Assembly: GCA_046262295.1 (NCBI GenBank)
Contig: JBHENC010000009.1
Span: forward strand, 1 to 64,000
Direction of reading: 5' to 3'
Origin: JBHENC01 sp046262295
Lineage (GTDB): Bacteria > Acidobacteriota > Blastocatellia > Pyrinomonadales > Pyrinomonadaceae
DNA: 64,000 nt
Below, in pieces: positions 36,352 through 46,287 of this stretch. The notes under the pieces were generated by a model, which made no database searches, was not told where the DNA came from, and worked only from the letters and a program-made list of their open reading frames with translations. Every line of letters starts with the position of its first letter. Positions within the stretch are counted from its first letter, which is position 1. A program made the translations under genes and the position numbers.

Positions 36352-36447
36352 GCTGAAGCTTGCATATGTGCGTGGGCGCGAAGATTTATGCCGCGCGCGT
36401 TTGATTTCAAGCCGTCTATCGGGCAAGGCGTCCATCGCTTCAGCTCT

Positions 36448-37269
36448 TTATTGCAACTGCTGTTCGTAGCCTTGCCTTGTGATTACCAACTCGGCAAGGC
36501 CGCCTTTAGCATCTGCCGGAACTTTTGCCGGACGCCCGTTGACGGTTATCTCCAGCACCGACGCTTTAGCTCTGGCATACTGAATTCGCAATTGCTGTGC
36601 GGGCTTAAACTCGCGCGTTTCATCCGCGTTGAGCGTCGTCTCGGTCGCTTCACCGTCGTCCGGTTTCGCCTTGATCCACACTTTTTCGCCGCGCGCTTTG
36701 ATTTGAATGTTGAAATTTGCAGTAGGTGCGACGGGCGCAGTCGCCGCCGGTGCGCTCGCGTTGCTTTGCGGCTGGTTCGGCACAGTGTTTGGCGCAGCGG
36801 TTTGAATATTCTTCGCGGGCGGCGGAGTGTTGTTTCCGCCGCCGAGCGGTGCGCCGCCGCGCTGCCGCGTATACCAGTGCAAGCCCGCGTAAACGCCGAG
36901 CGAAAGCACTGCGAGAATGATAACGGTCAGAAGTCCTGTGACAAGGGGCGAGCGCGTTGCATCATCCGTATAGACGCGCGGTTGATAAGGCGTGGACGTG
37001 ACTTCGTCGGGCGATTCGCCGTGTTCGCGTGCCGTGCGTGCGTAGCCTTCAAGCGCCTCTTTCTCGTCATAACCGATATATCTGGCGTAGGTTTTGATAA
37101 AACTGCGATTGAAGATGCCGCCGGGCAGCCGCTTGTAATCATCCGTCTCGATGGCTTCGAGATAGCGCACGGAGATGCGCGTTTGCTCGGAGATTTCGCG
37201 CAAAGTTATGTTGCGCGCTTCACGAGCCGCGCGTAGTTGTGCGCCGAAAGAAGATGTTGTCGCTACCAC
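36448..37269 (-). CDS. RodZ-like helix-turn-helix membrane protein (DUF4115)
   Basis: This 273-residue protein has an N-terminal HTH_25 domain (about 8-75: LRAAREARNITLREISEQTR, RYLEAIETDDYKRLPGGIFN, RSFIKTYARYIG). A membrane helix follows (about 108-128), then a Pro/Asn/Ala-rich linker and a C-terminal periplasmic DUF4115 domain (KARGEKVWIKAKPDDGE). RodZ links MreB to the envelope and helps set rod shape. The start is a GTG at 37269. Confidence 0.87.
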   Translation of the reverse strand: MVATTSSFGAQLRAAREARNITLREISEQTRISVRYLEAIETDDYKRLPGGIFNRSFIKTYARYIGYDEKEALEGYARTAREHGESPDEVTSTPYQPRVYTDDATRSPLVTGLLTVIILAVLSLGVYAGLHWYTRQRGGAPLGGGNNTPPPAKNIQTAAPNTVPNQPQSNASAPAATAPVAPTANFNIQIKARGEKVWIKAKPDDGEATETTLNADETREFKPAQQLRIQYARAKASVLEITVNGRPAKVPADAKGGLAELVITRQGYEQQLQ

Positions 37270-37602
37270 TCTCCGTCGCCCTTCAGGAAAGTCATCGGTG
37301 GGAACTCCGTTTCGTTTAGCGTTATCGTCGTTGCCCGCGCAAGCTTCATAAAAGAGGATTTCGCGCCGCCCGTTTTCTGTAATCTTAGTGGATCAATGGC
37401 GCAGGCAAACGCAGTGCCGCTGGCGCGCAATATACCGTGCGGCAATAAACATTGTCAAATTTTATGCGGCTTTACGTGTTCGCCGCCGCGAGTGTCAGGT
37501 TGCTCTCTTGATTCTTAGGGCGGGCGGTGATACGTTTGGGCGTTCGATTAATCAAGCCAATTGTTTTAACTTCTCCAATAAGAAAAGAGGATTACCAAGA
37601 AG
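37270..37602. other. Divergent intergenic region, RodZ-like gene / microcompartment locus
   Basis: No gene was seen. It must hold promoters for both directions. A weak TTGATT (37509) with a TACGTT 17 bases later precedes the BMC-H gene but is not convincing. Confidence 0.4.
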
Positions 37603-38010
37603 ATGCCTCTCGAAGCACTCGGAATGGTCGAGACCAAAGGATTCGTCGGCGCTGTCGAAGCGGCGGACGCAATGGTGAAGGCCGCCAATGTTCAACTCAT
37701 CGGCAAAGAATATATCGGCGCGGGCTACGTGACAATCTTCGTGCGCGGCGATGTCGGCGCGGTCAAAGCGGCGACGGATGCGGGCGCGGCAGCCGCGCGC
37801 AGAGTCGGCGAACTTATCAGCGTCCACGTTATCCCGCGCCCGCACACGGAAGTCGAGCGTGTGCTGCCCAAAAACGGGCGCACCGGATATAGCCCGGACG
37901 AACGCGCGTTGCAGGGCGGTGGCAGCGCCGCCGGTCAACTCGGCGAAGGCGATCAGGGACGCGCCCTTCCGCAAGGCACACGCGAGAACAACAAGGAACG
38001 GGCAAAGTGA
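37603..38010 (+). CDS. Microcompartment hexameric shell protein (BMC-H)
   Basis: This 135-residue protein has a single BMC domain (1-90): ALGMVETKGFVGAVEAADAM, then KEYIGAGYVTIFVRGDVGAV, and VGELISVHVIPRPH. This is the EutM/PduA/CcmK fold that tiles shell facets. The pore loop is in the KEYIGAGY region. A hydrophilic Gly-rich tail of about 45 residues follows. It is the only BMC-H gene in the window, and no BMC-T gene is present. Confidence 0.95.
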   Translation: MPLEALGMVETKGFVGAVEAADAMVKAANVQLIGKEYIGAGYVTIFVRGDVGAVKAATDAGAAAARRVGELISVHVIPRPHTEVERVLPKNGRTGYSPDERALQGGGSAAGQLGEGDQGRALPQGTRENNKERAK

Positions 38011-38021
38011 TGAAAAGTAAT

Positions 38022-38089
38022 GAGTAGTCAGTTAGCAGTTTTCAGTAAAAGCGTTTGGCTGATGGCTGACTACTGATTACTGACTACTC
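38022..38089. repeat. Heptamer-built imperfect palindrome (BMC-H/ALDH gap)
   Basis: The left arm (38022-38046) begins GAGTAGTCAGTTAGCAG. The right arm (38066-38089) is CTGACTACTGATTACTGACT plus ACTC, its imperfect complement. Both arms are degenerate 7-base units (CTGACTA, CTGATTA). It occupies nearly the whole gap between the shell gene and the aldehyde dehydrogenase. Confidence 0.75.
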
Positions 38090-38105
38090 TTTTGTGAGGT
38101 GCAGT

Positions 38106-40088
<1,983 letters not shown>

Positions 40089-40089
40089 A

Positions 40090-40175
40090 GATAGATGCTG
40101 GATGTCAGATGTTAGATGCTGGTCAAAAGCCAAAACCTAATACCTAACATCCGGCATCTGATATCTAACATCTGC
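40090..40175. repeat. Heptamer-built imperfect palindrome (ALDH/BMC-P gap)
   Basis: The left arm (40090-40122) is GATGCTG, GATGTCA, GATGTTA, GATGCTG in 7-base register. The right arm (40143-40175) is its imperfect complement. It fills the gap between two genes of one operon. The same words recur at 40511-40587 and 41077-41138. Confidence 0.8.
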
Positions 40176-40179
40176 TTTT

Positions 40180-40509
40180 ATGTTTCTAGGCAAAGTTGTC
40201 GGCACGGTCTGGTCTACGAAGAAGACGCCCGATCTGGAGGGCGTCCGTTTTTTGATTGTGCATCCGTATGATCTGGACAAAGAGCCGACGAAGAATATTG
40301 TGGTGGTCGCCGACCGCTTGGGCGCGGGCGCGGGCGAAATCGTGATGTGCGCTTACGGCAAAGCGGCGCGCACGGCTATCGGCGATCAGGATATGTCAAT
40401 CGAAGCGGCGGTCGTCGCCATCGTTGACCGGATGGATATACAAGATACCGAATCCGACGAAGCGCGCGAGGCCGCCCGCGAATTGGATACGCGCGATAAT
40501 AGAAGATAA
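40180..40509 (+). CDS. Microcompartment vertex protein (BMC-P, EutN/CcmL family)
   Basis: This 109-residue protein forms shell-capping pentamers. Family landmarks are FLGKVVGTVWSTKKTPDLEG at the N-terminus, RFLIVHPYDLD, VVVADRLGAGAGEIVMCAYG, and AVVAIVDRMDI near the end. With the BMC-H gene it gives the minimum two components needed for a closed shell. It is flanked on both sides by heptamer palindromes. Confidence 0.94.
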   Translation: MFLGKVVGTVWSTKKTPDLEGVRFLIVHPYDLDKEPTKNIVVVADRLGAGAGEIVMCAYGKAARTAIGDQDMSIEAAVVAIVDRMDIQDTESDEAREAARELDTRDNRR

Positions 40510-40510
40510 A

Positions 40511-40587
40511 GCAGATGTCAGATGCCGGATGCTGGATGTTAGTCTCCGGCTTTCACCGGCATCTAACATCTGACATCTAGTATCTGC
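40511..40587. repeat. Heptamer-built imperfect palindrome (BMC-P/ACT gap)
   Basis: The left arm (40511-40541) is GATGTCA, GATGCCG, GATGCTG, GATGTTA units. The right arm (40556-40587) is CATCTAA, CATCTGA, CATCTAG, TATCTGC. It fills the gap between the vertex-protein and ACT-protein genes. Confidence 0.8.
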
Positions 40588-40593
40588 TTTCAA

Positions 40594-41073
40594 ATGGCAA
40601 ACGAAGAATTGATTTATCGTATTACGAGCGCCGTTTACGGCAGGCTGGGCGCGGCGGCCGACGAGCGTATGGTCGAGCAGTTGGTGACGGACGTGTATCG
40701 CGCGGTTGAATCTTCTCTTGAAACACATGGCGCAGGCGAAGTGAAGCGAAGCGGGCAGGGAGCCAACGCGCGTGAGCGCGAGACGGGGGAGGAAGGCTCT
40801 GCCGGGCGGCTTGTCGTCTCCGTGTTCGGCGTGGATCGTCCGGGCATCGTCGCCGCTGTCGCGCAGATTCTAGCGGAAGCGGAATGCTCCATCGCAGACA
40901 TCAATCAAACGGTAGTGCAAGGCAAATTCGCAATGGTGTTAATCGCCGACGCGCGACGCGCACGTCAATCCGCCGCCGTCCTCAAGGAACTCTTTCGCAA
41001 AGAAGGCGAGCGTCTCGGCGTGCGCATCTACGCGCAACGCGAAGACCTCTTCAACGCGATGCACAGAATATAA
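40594..41073 (+). CDS. ACT-domain protein with N-terminal helix, microcompartment locus
   Basis: This 159-residue protein has an N-terminal amphipathic helix (ANEELIYRITSAVYGRL), a variable linker, and from about residue 70 an ACT domain: RLVVSVFGVDRPGIVAAVAQ, ILAEAECSIADINQTVVQGK. ACT domains sense amino acids or similar small ligands. A small ACT protein next to a UPF0210 gene is a recurrent pair in other bacteria (GcvR-like/UPF0210), here within a shell operon. The leading helix resembles a shell-targeting peptide, which is inference. Confidence 0.8.
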   Translation: MANEELIYRITSAVYGRLGAAADERMVEQLVTDVYRAVESSLETHGAGEVKRSGQGANARERETGEEGSAGRLVVSVFGVDRPGIVAAVAQILAEAECSIADINQTVVQGKFAMVLIADARRARQSAAVLKELFRKEGERLGVRIYAQREDLFNAMHRI

Positions 41074-41076
41074 CCA

Positions 41077-41138
41077 CAGATGTTAGATGGCAGTGCGAAG
41101 ACAAGACTAACATCCAGCATCTAACATCTAATATCTAG
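41077..41138. repeat. Heptamer-built imperfect palindrome (ACT/zinc-ribbon gap)
   Basis: The left arm (41077-41093) is CAGATGTTAGATGGCAG. The right arm (41107-41138) is CATCCAG, CATCTAA, CATCTAA, TATCTAG in 7-base units. It belongs to the same word family as the two preceding palindromes. Confidence 0.75.
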
Positions 41139-41143
41139 TTCTT

Positions 41144-41761
41144 ATGTCTGAACCGGAAATAGCAAGGCGGTGTTCAGCGTGTGGCGCGTCCGTTCGCGGG
41201 CACGCCGCCTTTTGCCCGCATTGTGGCACACCTCTGCCGCCAGCAGCCGCGACCTCAATCCCGGGAAGCGATGCGATGACGGACACGGATCGTTCTGCCG
41301 CACGCGGCGGTGATGGCAGCAATAACAGTAATGCGCAAGAAGTGCCGCGACGCCGCAGAGCGGATCAGGACGTGAGGCCGCCCGCGCCTTTCACCGGCGC
41401 CGCGCCGGTAAATAATCGCTCCGCCAGAGGTGGTGACGCCGCCTCGTTAAGAAGAGAAGTTTCTGCGACAAGAAAGATTGACGGACAAATTGATAAGCCG
41501 GGTGGTGAGGGTGCGCGCGTGAGCGGCGACGACGATGATTCGGCCATCAAGCGACGGCGCATGGTGATGTCTAAAACGGCGACTGCCGCGCGCGAGCGTG
41601 TCGAAGATAATTTGCGCCCGCGTGTTGAAAAACTGCGGCAGACTTCTTCGGCTGTTTTAGACGAAGCGGCGGATGATCCGGGCGTGCGCTTTGTGCTCGT
41701 CGCCGCCGGTCTTTTTCTGATCGCGCTCGCGCTCGTTATTATCAGCGAACTGCTCGGCTAG
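41144..41761 (+). CDS. Zinc-ribbon protein with C-terminal membrane helix
   Basis: This 205-residue protein has an N-terminal zinc ribbon, CSACGASVRGHAAFCPHCG (two CxxC knuckles). A long charged, disordered-looking middle follows, then a helical stretch (RERVEDNLRPRVEKLRQTSS) and a C-terminal hydrophobic tail anchor (FVLVAAGLFLIALALVIISE). The function is unknown. It sits between the ACT and UPF0210 genes, about 22 bases before the latter, so it probably belongs to the same operon. Confidence 0.72.
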   Translation: MSEPEIARRCSACGASVRGHAAFCPHCGTPLPPAAATSIPGSDAMTDTDRSAARGGDGSNNSNAQEVPRRRRADQDVRPPAPFTGAAPVNNRSARGGDAASLRREVSATRKIDGQIDKPGGEGARVSGDDDDSAIKRRRMVMSKTATAARERVEDNLRPRVEKLRQTSSAVLDEAADDPGVRFVLVAAGLFLIALALVIISELLG

Positions 41762-41783
41762 AACCACTCGCGCAAACTCTTTT

Positions 41784-43157
41784 ATGGAATACTCACAATC
41801 CGAAATCTTGCAGACGGTGCGCATGACGGAGATGGAGCATCTGGACATACGCACTGTCACGCTCGGTCTTTCTCTGCGCGATTGCGCGTGCGCTTCGATT
41901 GACGAAACGGCGGCGCGCGTGCGCGAAAAGATCGTTCGCCGCGCCGCGCGTCTCGTCCAGACGGTTGATGAAATCGGCGATGAGATCGGCTTGCGCATCG
42001 CCAACAAACGAATCTCGCTGACGCCCGTTTCGCAAATCGTGGAGAGCGCGCGTGGAGACGGCACAGGCGATTGCGTGAAACTCGCGCGGGCGATTGACGA
42101 GGCGGCGCGCGACGTAGGCGTGGATTTTGTCGGCGGCTATTCGGCGCTCGTTCACAAAGGTTGGACGGACGGCGAAAAAAGATTTCTCGATTCGATTCCC
42201 GAAGCACTCGCTTCGACCGAGCGTTTGTGTTCGTCCGTGAACGTCGCAACGAGCCGTGCCGGAATCAATATGGATGCCGTGCGCCTTGTCGGAGAGTTGC
42301 TCAAAGAAGCAGCCGAGCGGACGCGCGAACGGCAAGCGATAGCGTGCGCCAAGTTCGTTTGTTTCGCCAATGCCGTCGAAGACAATCCGTTTATGGCGGG
42401 CGCGTTTCACGGCGTGGGCGAGCCGGAAGCAGTGATTAACGTCGGCGTGTCGGGGCCGGGCGTCGTCGCGCACGCCGTGCGCCATGCTCCGCGCGATCTG
42501 CCGCTGGGCGAAATCGCCGAACTCATCAAAAAGCTTTCATTCAAACTCGCACGCGCCGGTGAACTCGTCGGGCGCGAGGCGGCCAGACGACTCGGCATTC
42601 AATTCGGCATCATTGATTTAAGCCTCGCGCCGACGCCTTTGCTTGGCGATTCCGTCGCGGAGATCATCAAGGCGATGGGCTTTGAGCGCGCGGGCGCGCC
42701 GGGCACAACCGCTGCGCTGGCTCTTTTAACAGATGCGGTGAAGAAGGGCGGCGCGATGGCTTCCGGCGCGGTGGGCGGCATGAGCGGCGCGTTTATTCCC
42801 GTTTCGGAGGATGCCGGAATGATTGAGGCCGTGCGCGTCGGCGCGCTCACGCTGGAAAAGTTGGAAGCATGGACGAGCGTGTGTTCTGTCGGCATTGATA
42901 TGGTCGCCGTGCCGGGTGCAACCTCTGCGGAAACGCTCGCCGCGATCATCGCGGACGAAATGGCAATCGGCGTGATGAATCACAAAACGACTGCGGTGCG
43001 GATCATTCCCGTTCCCGGCCACGTTGTCGGCGACATGGTGGAATTCGGCGGACTGCTCGGCACTGCGCCCATCATGGCCGTCAACGCCTTCTCTTCCACA
43101 GACTTCATACGTCGCGGCGGACGCATTCCGGCGCCGATTCATTCGCTGCGAAATTAG
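41784..43157 (+). CDS. UPF0210/DUF711 (PFL-fold) family protein
   Basis: This 457-residue protein fits the UPF0210 family: MEHLDIRTVTLGLSLRDCA, the middle IACAKFVCFANAVEDNPFMA, GAFHGVGEPEAVINVGVSGP, the loop APTPLLGDSVAEIIKAMG, and the C-terminal VGIDMVAVPGATSAETLAAI. Members have a barrel related to pyruvate formate-lyase but lack the glycyl-radical motif, and their reaction is not established. In many genomes it pairs with an ACT protein, as here. Linkage to shell proteins and an acylating aldehyde dehydrogenase is noteworthy. A terminator-like hairpin follows at 43208-43231. Confidence 0.88.
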   Translation: MEYSQSEILQTVRMTEMEHLDIRTVTLGLSLRDCACASIDETAARVREKIVRRAARLVQTVDEIGDEIGLRIANKRISLTPVSQIVESARGDGTGDCVKLARAIDEAARDVGVDFVGGYSALVHKGWTDGEKRFLDSIPEALASTERLCSSVNVATSRAGINMDAVRLVGELLKEAAERTRERQAIACAKFVCFANAVEDNPFMAGAFHGVGEPEAVINVGVSGPGVVAHAVRHAPRDLPLGEIAELIKKLSFKLARAGELVGREAARRLGIQFGIIDLSLAPTPLLGDSVAEIIKAMGFERAGAPGTTAALALLTDAVKKGGAMASGAVGGMSGAFIPVSEDAGMIEAVRVGALTLEKLEAWTSVCSVGIDMVAVPGATSAETLAAIIADEMAIGVMNHKTTAVRIIPVPGHVVGDMVEFGGLLGTAPIMAVNAFSSTDFIRRGGRIPAPIHSLRN

Positions 43158-43207
43158 CTCGCGTTACGATTCGTCGCAAAGCAATCTCATAACAAGCGCA
43201 ATAGAAA

Positions 43208-43231
43208 AAGGAGGCCGCCATCAGCCTCCTT
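43208..43231. terminator. Terminator-like hairpin between convergent genes
   Basis: AAGGAGGC and GCCTCCTT form a perfect eight-pair stem around an eight-base loop, preceded by a run of A. It lies between the UPF0210 gene (+) and the VWFA gene (-). The A run gives a T tract on the minus strand only, so it best fits the minus-strand transcript. Confidence 0.6.
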
Positions 43232-43288
43232 ATCTTGCGCTTGCTATCATTCGGCGCTCTCGTTAAAGCTCACGCCGCTATGTTTCGG

Positions 43289-44545
43289 TTACGGATTTTT
43301 GCGCTTCGCAGGAATGGGTTGTATGGGCGTTGCGGCGTTGTTACGTGTTGTGGGCGATGTTGCGCTGCCGCCTTCGCGCGGTGCGTAGTAGCCCGCGCGC
43401 GTAAGGGCGATGCGTTTGTCGCGCCCTTTGTCGTCGGCGATGGCGACACGTATCGCGCGGTATGAACCGTCGCGCGCTTTATTCGTAGGGTTGTAGCCGA
43501 TGACGTACTGCGTGCGCAGATCGCGCGAAATTTCCTGCGCGATGCCGGGCAATTCCGTGAGCGAGTTCGGGAAGAAAGCGCGCCCGCCGGTTTCCGTCGC
43601 CAGCCGGTTGATCAGATTGACGGCCTTTTCGCGCGGGCTTTTTTTAATGATGCCGCCCTCTTTATCCAGTTCGTTAACGAAACCGATGACGTAAATCTGC
43701 ACGTCCGCTTCGCGCAGGCGAGCGAATAATTGTTCCGGTTTGTAGACGCTCCCTTTCTCTTCGCCATCGGTCACGACGATCAGCGCGCGGCGGCGGCGGT
43801 CGCTCAGTTCATTGCCTTTCTTGTACTCTGCGACGTGTTCGGCACACAAATAAACGGCATCTATCACCGCCGTTTGCCCGCCTTCGGTGTATAAATTGTC
43901 GAGTCCATCGGCGAGCGCATCCTTGCTGGAAGTGAAATCCTGCAACGTCTCTATCTTGTCGCTGCTGGTAAAATGCGCGAGAAAAGTTTCGTCGCCGGGT
44001 TTGTTGGCGTTGACAATAGTTTTTCCGGCCTCTATCACTTGCTGCAACTGCGTGTTGAGCGATCCCGAATTATCAATCGCAAGGCCGTAGCTGATCGGCA
44101 CTTCGTCTTTCGAGAAAAACTGTATCGGCTGCAAGACGTTGTTTTCGTAGACGCGGAAATCATCCTGTCGCACGTTGTTAATCGGGCGATTCGAGCGATC
44201 AACGACGCGGACGTTTAAGTTGACCAGATTGGTCTCGATCTTAACGATATCGTCATCGCCGACTTCCTGTTCGTTTGTCGGCGGCGGCGTCGCGGAGGCA
44301 GAAGGCGTCGGCGCGGGTTTGGCAAGCGTCGGCGTAGCCGTTTGCGTTTTGGAATCGGCGCGGCGCGGGCGTCCGTCCTGTTGCGGCGTCGTTTGAGCGC
44401 GGCTTTTTCCTGGCAGAAGAACGAAACAGACCGCGAGAGCGATAAACGCCAGCGCGCATACACAAAGGTTGGTCGCAGCCTTACGGCGTCTGTGCTGTTT
44501 GGCGATCTTCCGTATCGCTGCGGCGGTCGGTTGATGTTTCTTCAT
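43289..44545 (-). CDS. Secreted VWFA-domain protein (acidobacterial TIGR03436-like), copy 1
   Basis: The start at ATG 44545 gives 418 residues. A signal/membrane segment (LCVCALAFIALAVCFVLLPG) and a Pro/Thr-rich linker come first. The family opening IKIETNLVNLNVRVVDRSNR and DDFRVYENNVLQPIQFF follows, then a VWFA domain with the MIDAS motif DNSGSL and VTDGEEKG. It ends with the shared LRTQYVIGYNP and ALTRAGYYAP block. Such proteins are abundant in Acidobacteriota, are exported, and have no assigned role. Copy 2 lies immediately upstream on the same strand. Confidence 0.88.
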   Translation of the reverse strand: MKKHQPTAAAIRKIAKQHRRRKAATNLCVCALAFIALAVCFVLLPGKSRAQTTPQQDGRPRRADSKTQTATPTLAKPAPTPSASATPPPTNEQEVGDDDIVKIETNLVNLNVRVVDRSNRPINNVRQDDFRVYENNVLQPIQFFSKDEVPISYGLAIDNSGSLNTQLQQVIEAGKTIVNANKPGDETFLAHFTSSDKIETLQDFTSSKDALADGLDNLYTEGGQTAVIDAVYLCAEHVAEYKKGNELSDRRRRALIVVTDGEEKGSVYKPEQLFARLREADVQIYVIGFVNELDKEGGIIKKSPREKAVNLINRLATETGGRAFFPNSLTELPGIAQEISRDLRTQYVIGYNPTNKARDGSYRAIRVAIADDKGRDKRIALTRAGYYAPREGGSATSPTTRNNAATPIQPIPAKRKNP

Positions 44546-44844
44546 TGAAAATCTTCCTCGAAAAAAACTTATGTTCGCGCACAAGCTTTCAAAAGGCGAC
44601 ACTTGCCGCGCAAACGCCCCGCTGAAAGCCCGGCTCCTGTAACGATAAAGAGGAGGGCAGTCGCGGGGCGCGCTTGCGGGTTGTGTAGTGGAGCCGCCCG
44701 CACGGCTGCCGCTGCTGGGGCAAAACAACAACGTCGTATCAATTATCTAACCGGCTCTACCGCACGTTCGACGAACGCGCGCCTTTACTAAAGATGCACT
44801 CTGCGCGTGTGTGCGTTGCCGCGCGCCGTCTGCGTGTAAGATAA

Positions 44845-45939
44845 TTAGCGCGGATTGGCGATGGCGTAGTAACCTTCTTTGCTGCGCACGGAGAGACGCG
44901 GCAACCCGCGCGGCGGCGTAATCTTAATTTTAACGCGGTGATACTTGCCGTCGTTTACAAAGTTCGACGGCTTATAGCCGATTGAATATTGATGCCGCAA
45001 CTCAAGCGCGATGCGCTCGAAAATCTCATCCATTTCGGCAGAGGTGTTCGGGAAGAACGCCTTGCCGCCGGAGACTCCCGAAAGCTCTGTTAAGATAGCC
45101 TGCCCTCCGACGCCGAAAGAGCTGCTCGCATCGCCCGCGCCGAGAATGCCTATCGAGTAGATCGTCACGTCGGACTCTTTCAACAATCGTCGCAGCTCGT
45201 TGAAAGTGTAGCGCGAGCTGTTGTCCTGCCCGTCGCTGATTAAGAGCAGCGCGCGTTTCGGGTGCGTGCCGCGCGCGACCTTTTCGACGCCCAGATAACA
45301 GGCATCGTAGAGCGCCGTTTGCCCCTTTGTTTGCACGAATGTAAGTTTGTCTAAGACGGCATCACCATTGCGCGTGCGGTTAAGCAGGAGTTGCGCGCGC
45401 GAGTTGAAGCCGACCAGAAAATATTCGTCCGATTCGTGGCTCGTGTCTATGAAACGCTTCAGCGCCTCGCGCGCGTGCTGAATCTTATCGCCGCCCATCG
45501 AACCCGACACATCGAAGACTACGCCGACGGACACGGGCGCGTCTTCATCGCTAAAGAACGTAATCTCCTGCGGCAGTTTGTCGTCAAGTATGGCAAAAGC
45601 GTTTTTGTTAAGGCCGGTCACGTAGCGGCCGTAAAGGTCTGTGACAGTCACGGTCAGCGAAATCAAATCGGAGTTGATGTTGATCTGCTCGTCAGCGCCG
45701 CCGGAAGCGCCTGAACGTCTGGATGAAGACGGCGGCGTGCGTTGCGTTGGCGGCGTCGCCTGATTTTCTGTGGCTGATGGTGGCGCGGGAGCCGCGGGAG
45801 CAGCCGTTTGTGGTTTGTCGTTTTGCGGTTGCTGTTGCGCGGCAGCCTTATGCGTGGAAGCGCAAACTGCCAGAGAGAAGACGGCGGCGAGTGTCGCATA
45901 AAGCCCGCGACGCAGAGGACGGTGGCATTGTGTATTCAT
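44845..45939 (-). CDS. Secreted VWFA-domain protein (acidobacterial TIGR03436-like), copy 2
   Basis: The start at ATG 45939 gives 364 residues with a signal peptide. A Pro/Ala/Gln-rich linker leads to INSDLISLTVTVTDLYGRYV and FAILDDKLPQEITFFSDEDA, then a VWFA domain with MIDAS DVSGSMGG and LLISDGQDNSS. The C-terminal block LRHQYSIGYKP and VRSKEGYYAI matches copy 1. The two genes are tandem paralogues about 300 bases apart. It faces the secretion operon across a divergent promoter region. Confidence 0.88.
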   Translation of the reverse strand: MNTQCHRPLRRGLYATLAAVFSLAVCASTHKAAAQQQPQNDKPQTAAPAAPAPPSATENQATPPTQRTPPSSSRRSGASGGADEQININSDLISLTVTVTDLYGRYVTGLNKNAFAILDDKLPQEITFFSDEDAPVSVGVVFDVSGSMGGDKIQHAREALKRFIDTSHESDEYFLVGFNSRAQLLLNRTRNGDAVLDKLTFVQTKGQTALYDACYLGVEKVARGTHPKRALLLISDGQDNSSRYTFNELRRLLKESDVTIYSIGILGAGDASSSFGVGGQAILTELSGVSGGKAFFPNTSAEMDEIFERIALELRHQYSIGYKPSNFVNDGKYHRVKIKITPPRGLPRLSVRSKEGYYAIANPR

Positions 45940-46287
45940 GTAAAACCTCTTGTTCCTCACTGACGGCGACGATGGTAGACCGAAAGTTGCGGAACCTGAC
46001 TTCATCCTCACGCCGGAGCGTTTGGTTTTGAGAAGCGATGCAAACCGGAAACGGTAGGGAGACCGCCTAATCACTCCTGCTTACGGTTAAGGGTGGCGAT
46101 TAGATTAAACAGCATTGTAGGCGACATCATGGCGCGGCGCAAGACGACTGGAAGTTTACCGGCAAGATAATTGCGAGCCGCCAAGGAACCGCCTTACCGA
46201 GTCGCTTTCATTTGCCTGCAACTTTTCGTTCAATGCCGCGTGTTATAATATCGGTTCTGTCATTGTTTACGGAGCAGACGCTTATTT
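45940..46287. other. Divergent promoter region, VWFA copy 2 / secretion operon
   Basis: No gene was seen. A good -10 box, TATAAT at 46243-46248, lies 40 bases before the GspF-like start, without a clear -35. The stretch just upstream of the VWFA start is A/T-mixed and without a clear box. Confidence 0.45.
46243..46248 (+). promoter_or_regulatory. Putative -10 box of the secretion operon
   Basis: TATAAT, in TGTTATAATATCG, lies 40 bases upstream of the first gene. No strong -35 box is at the right distance. Confidence 0.35.

Noticed and set aside
40090..41138. CRISPR array
   Set aside because: The 7-base units are contiguous and palindromic with no spacers and no cas genes nearby.
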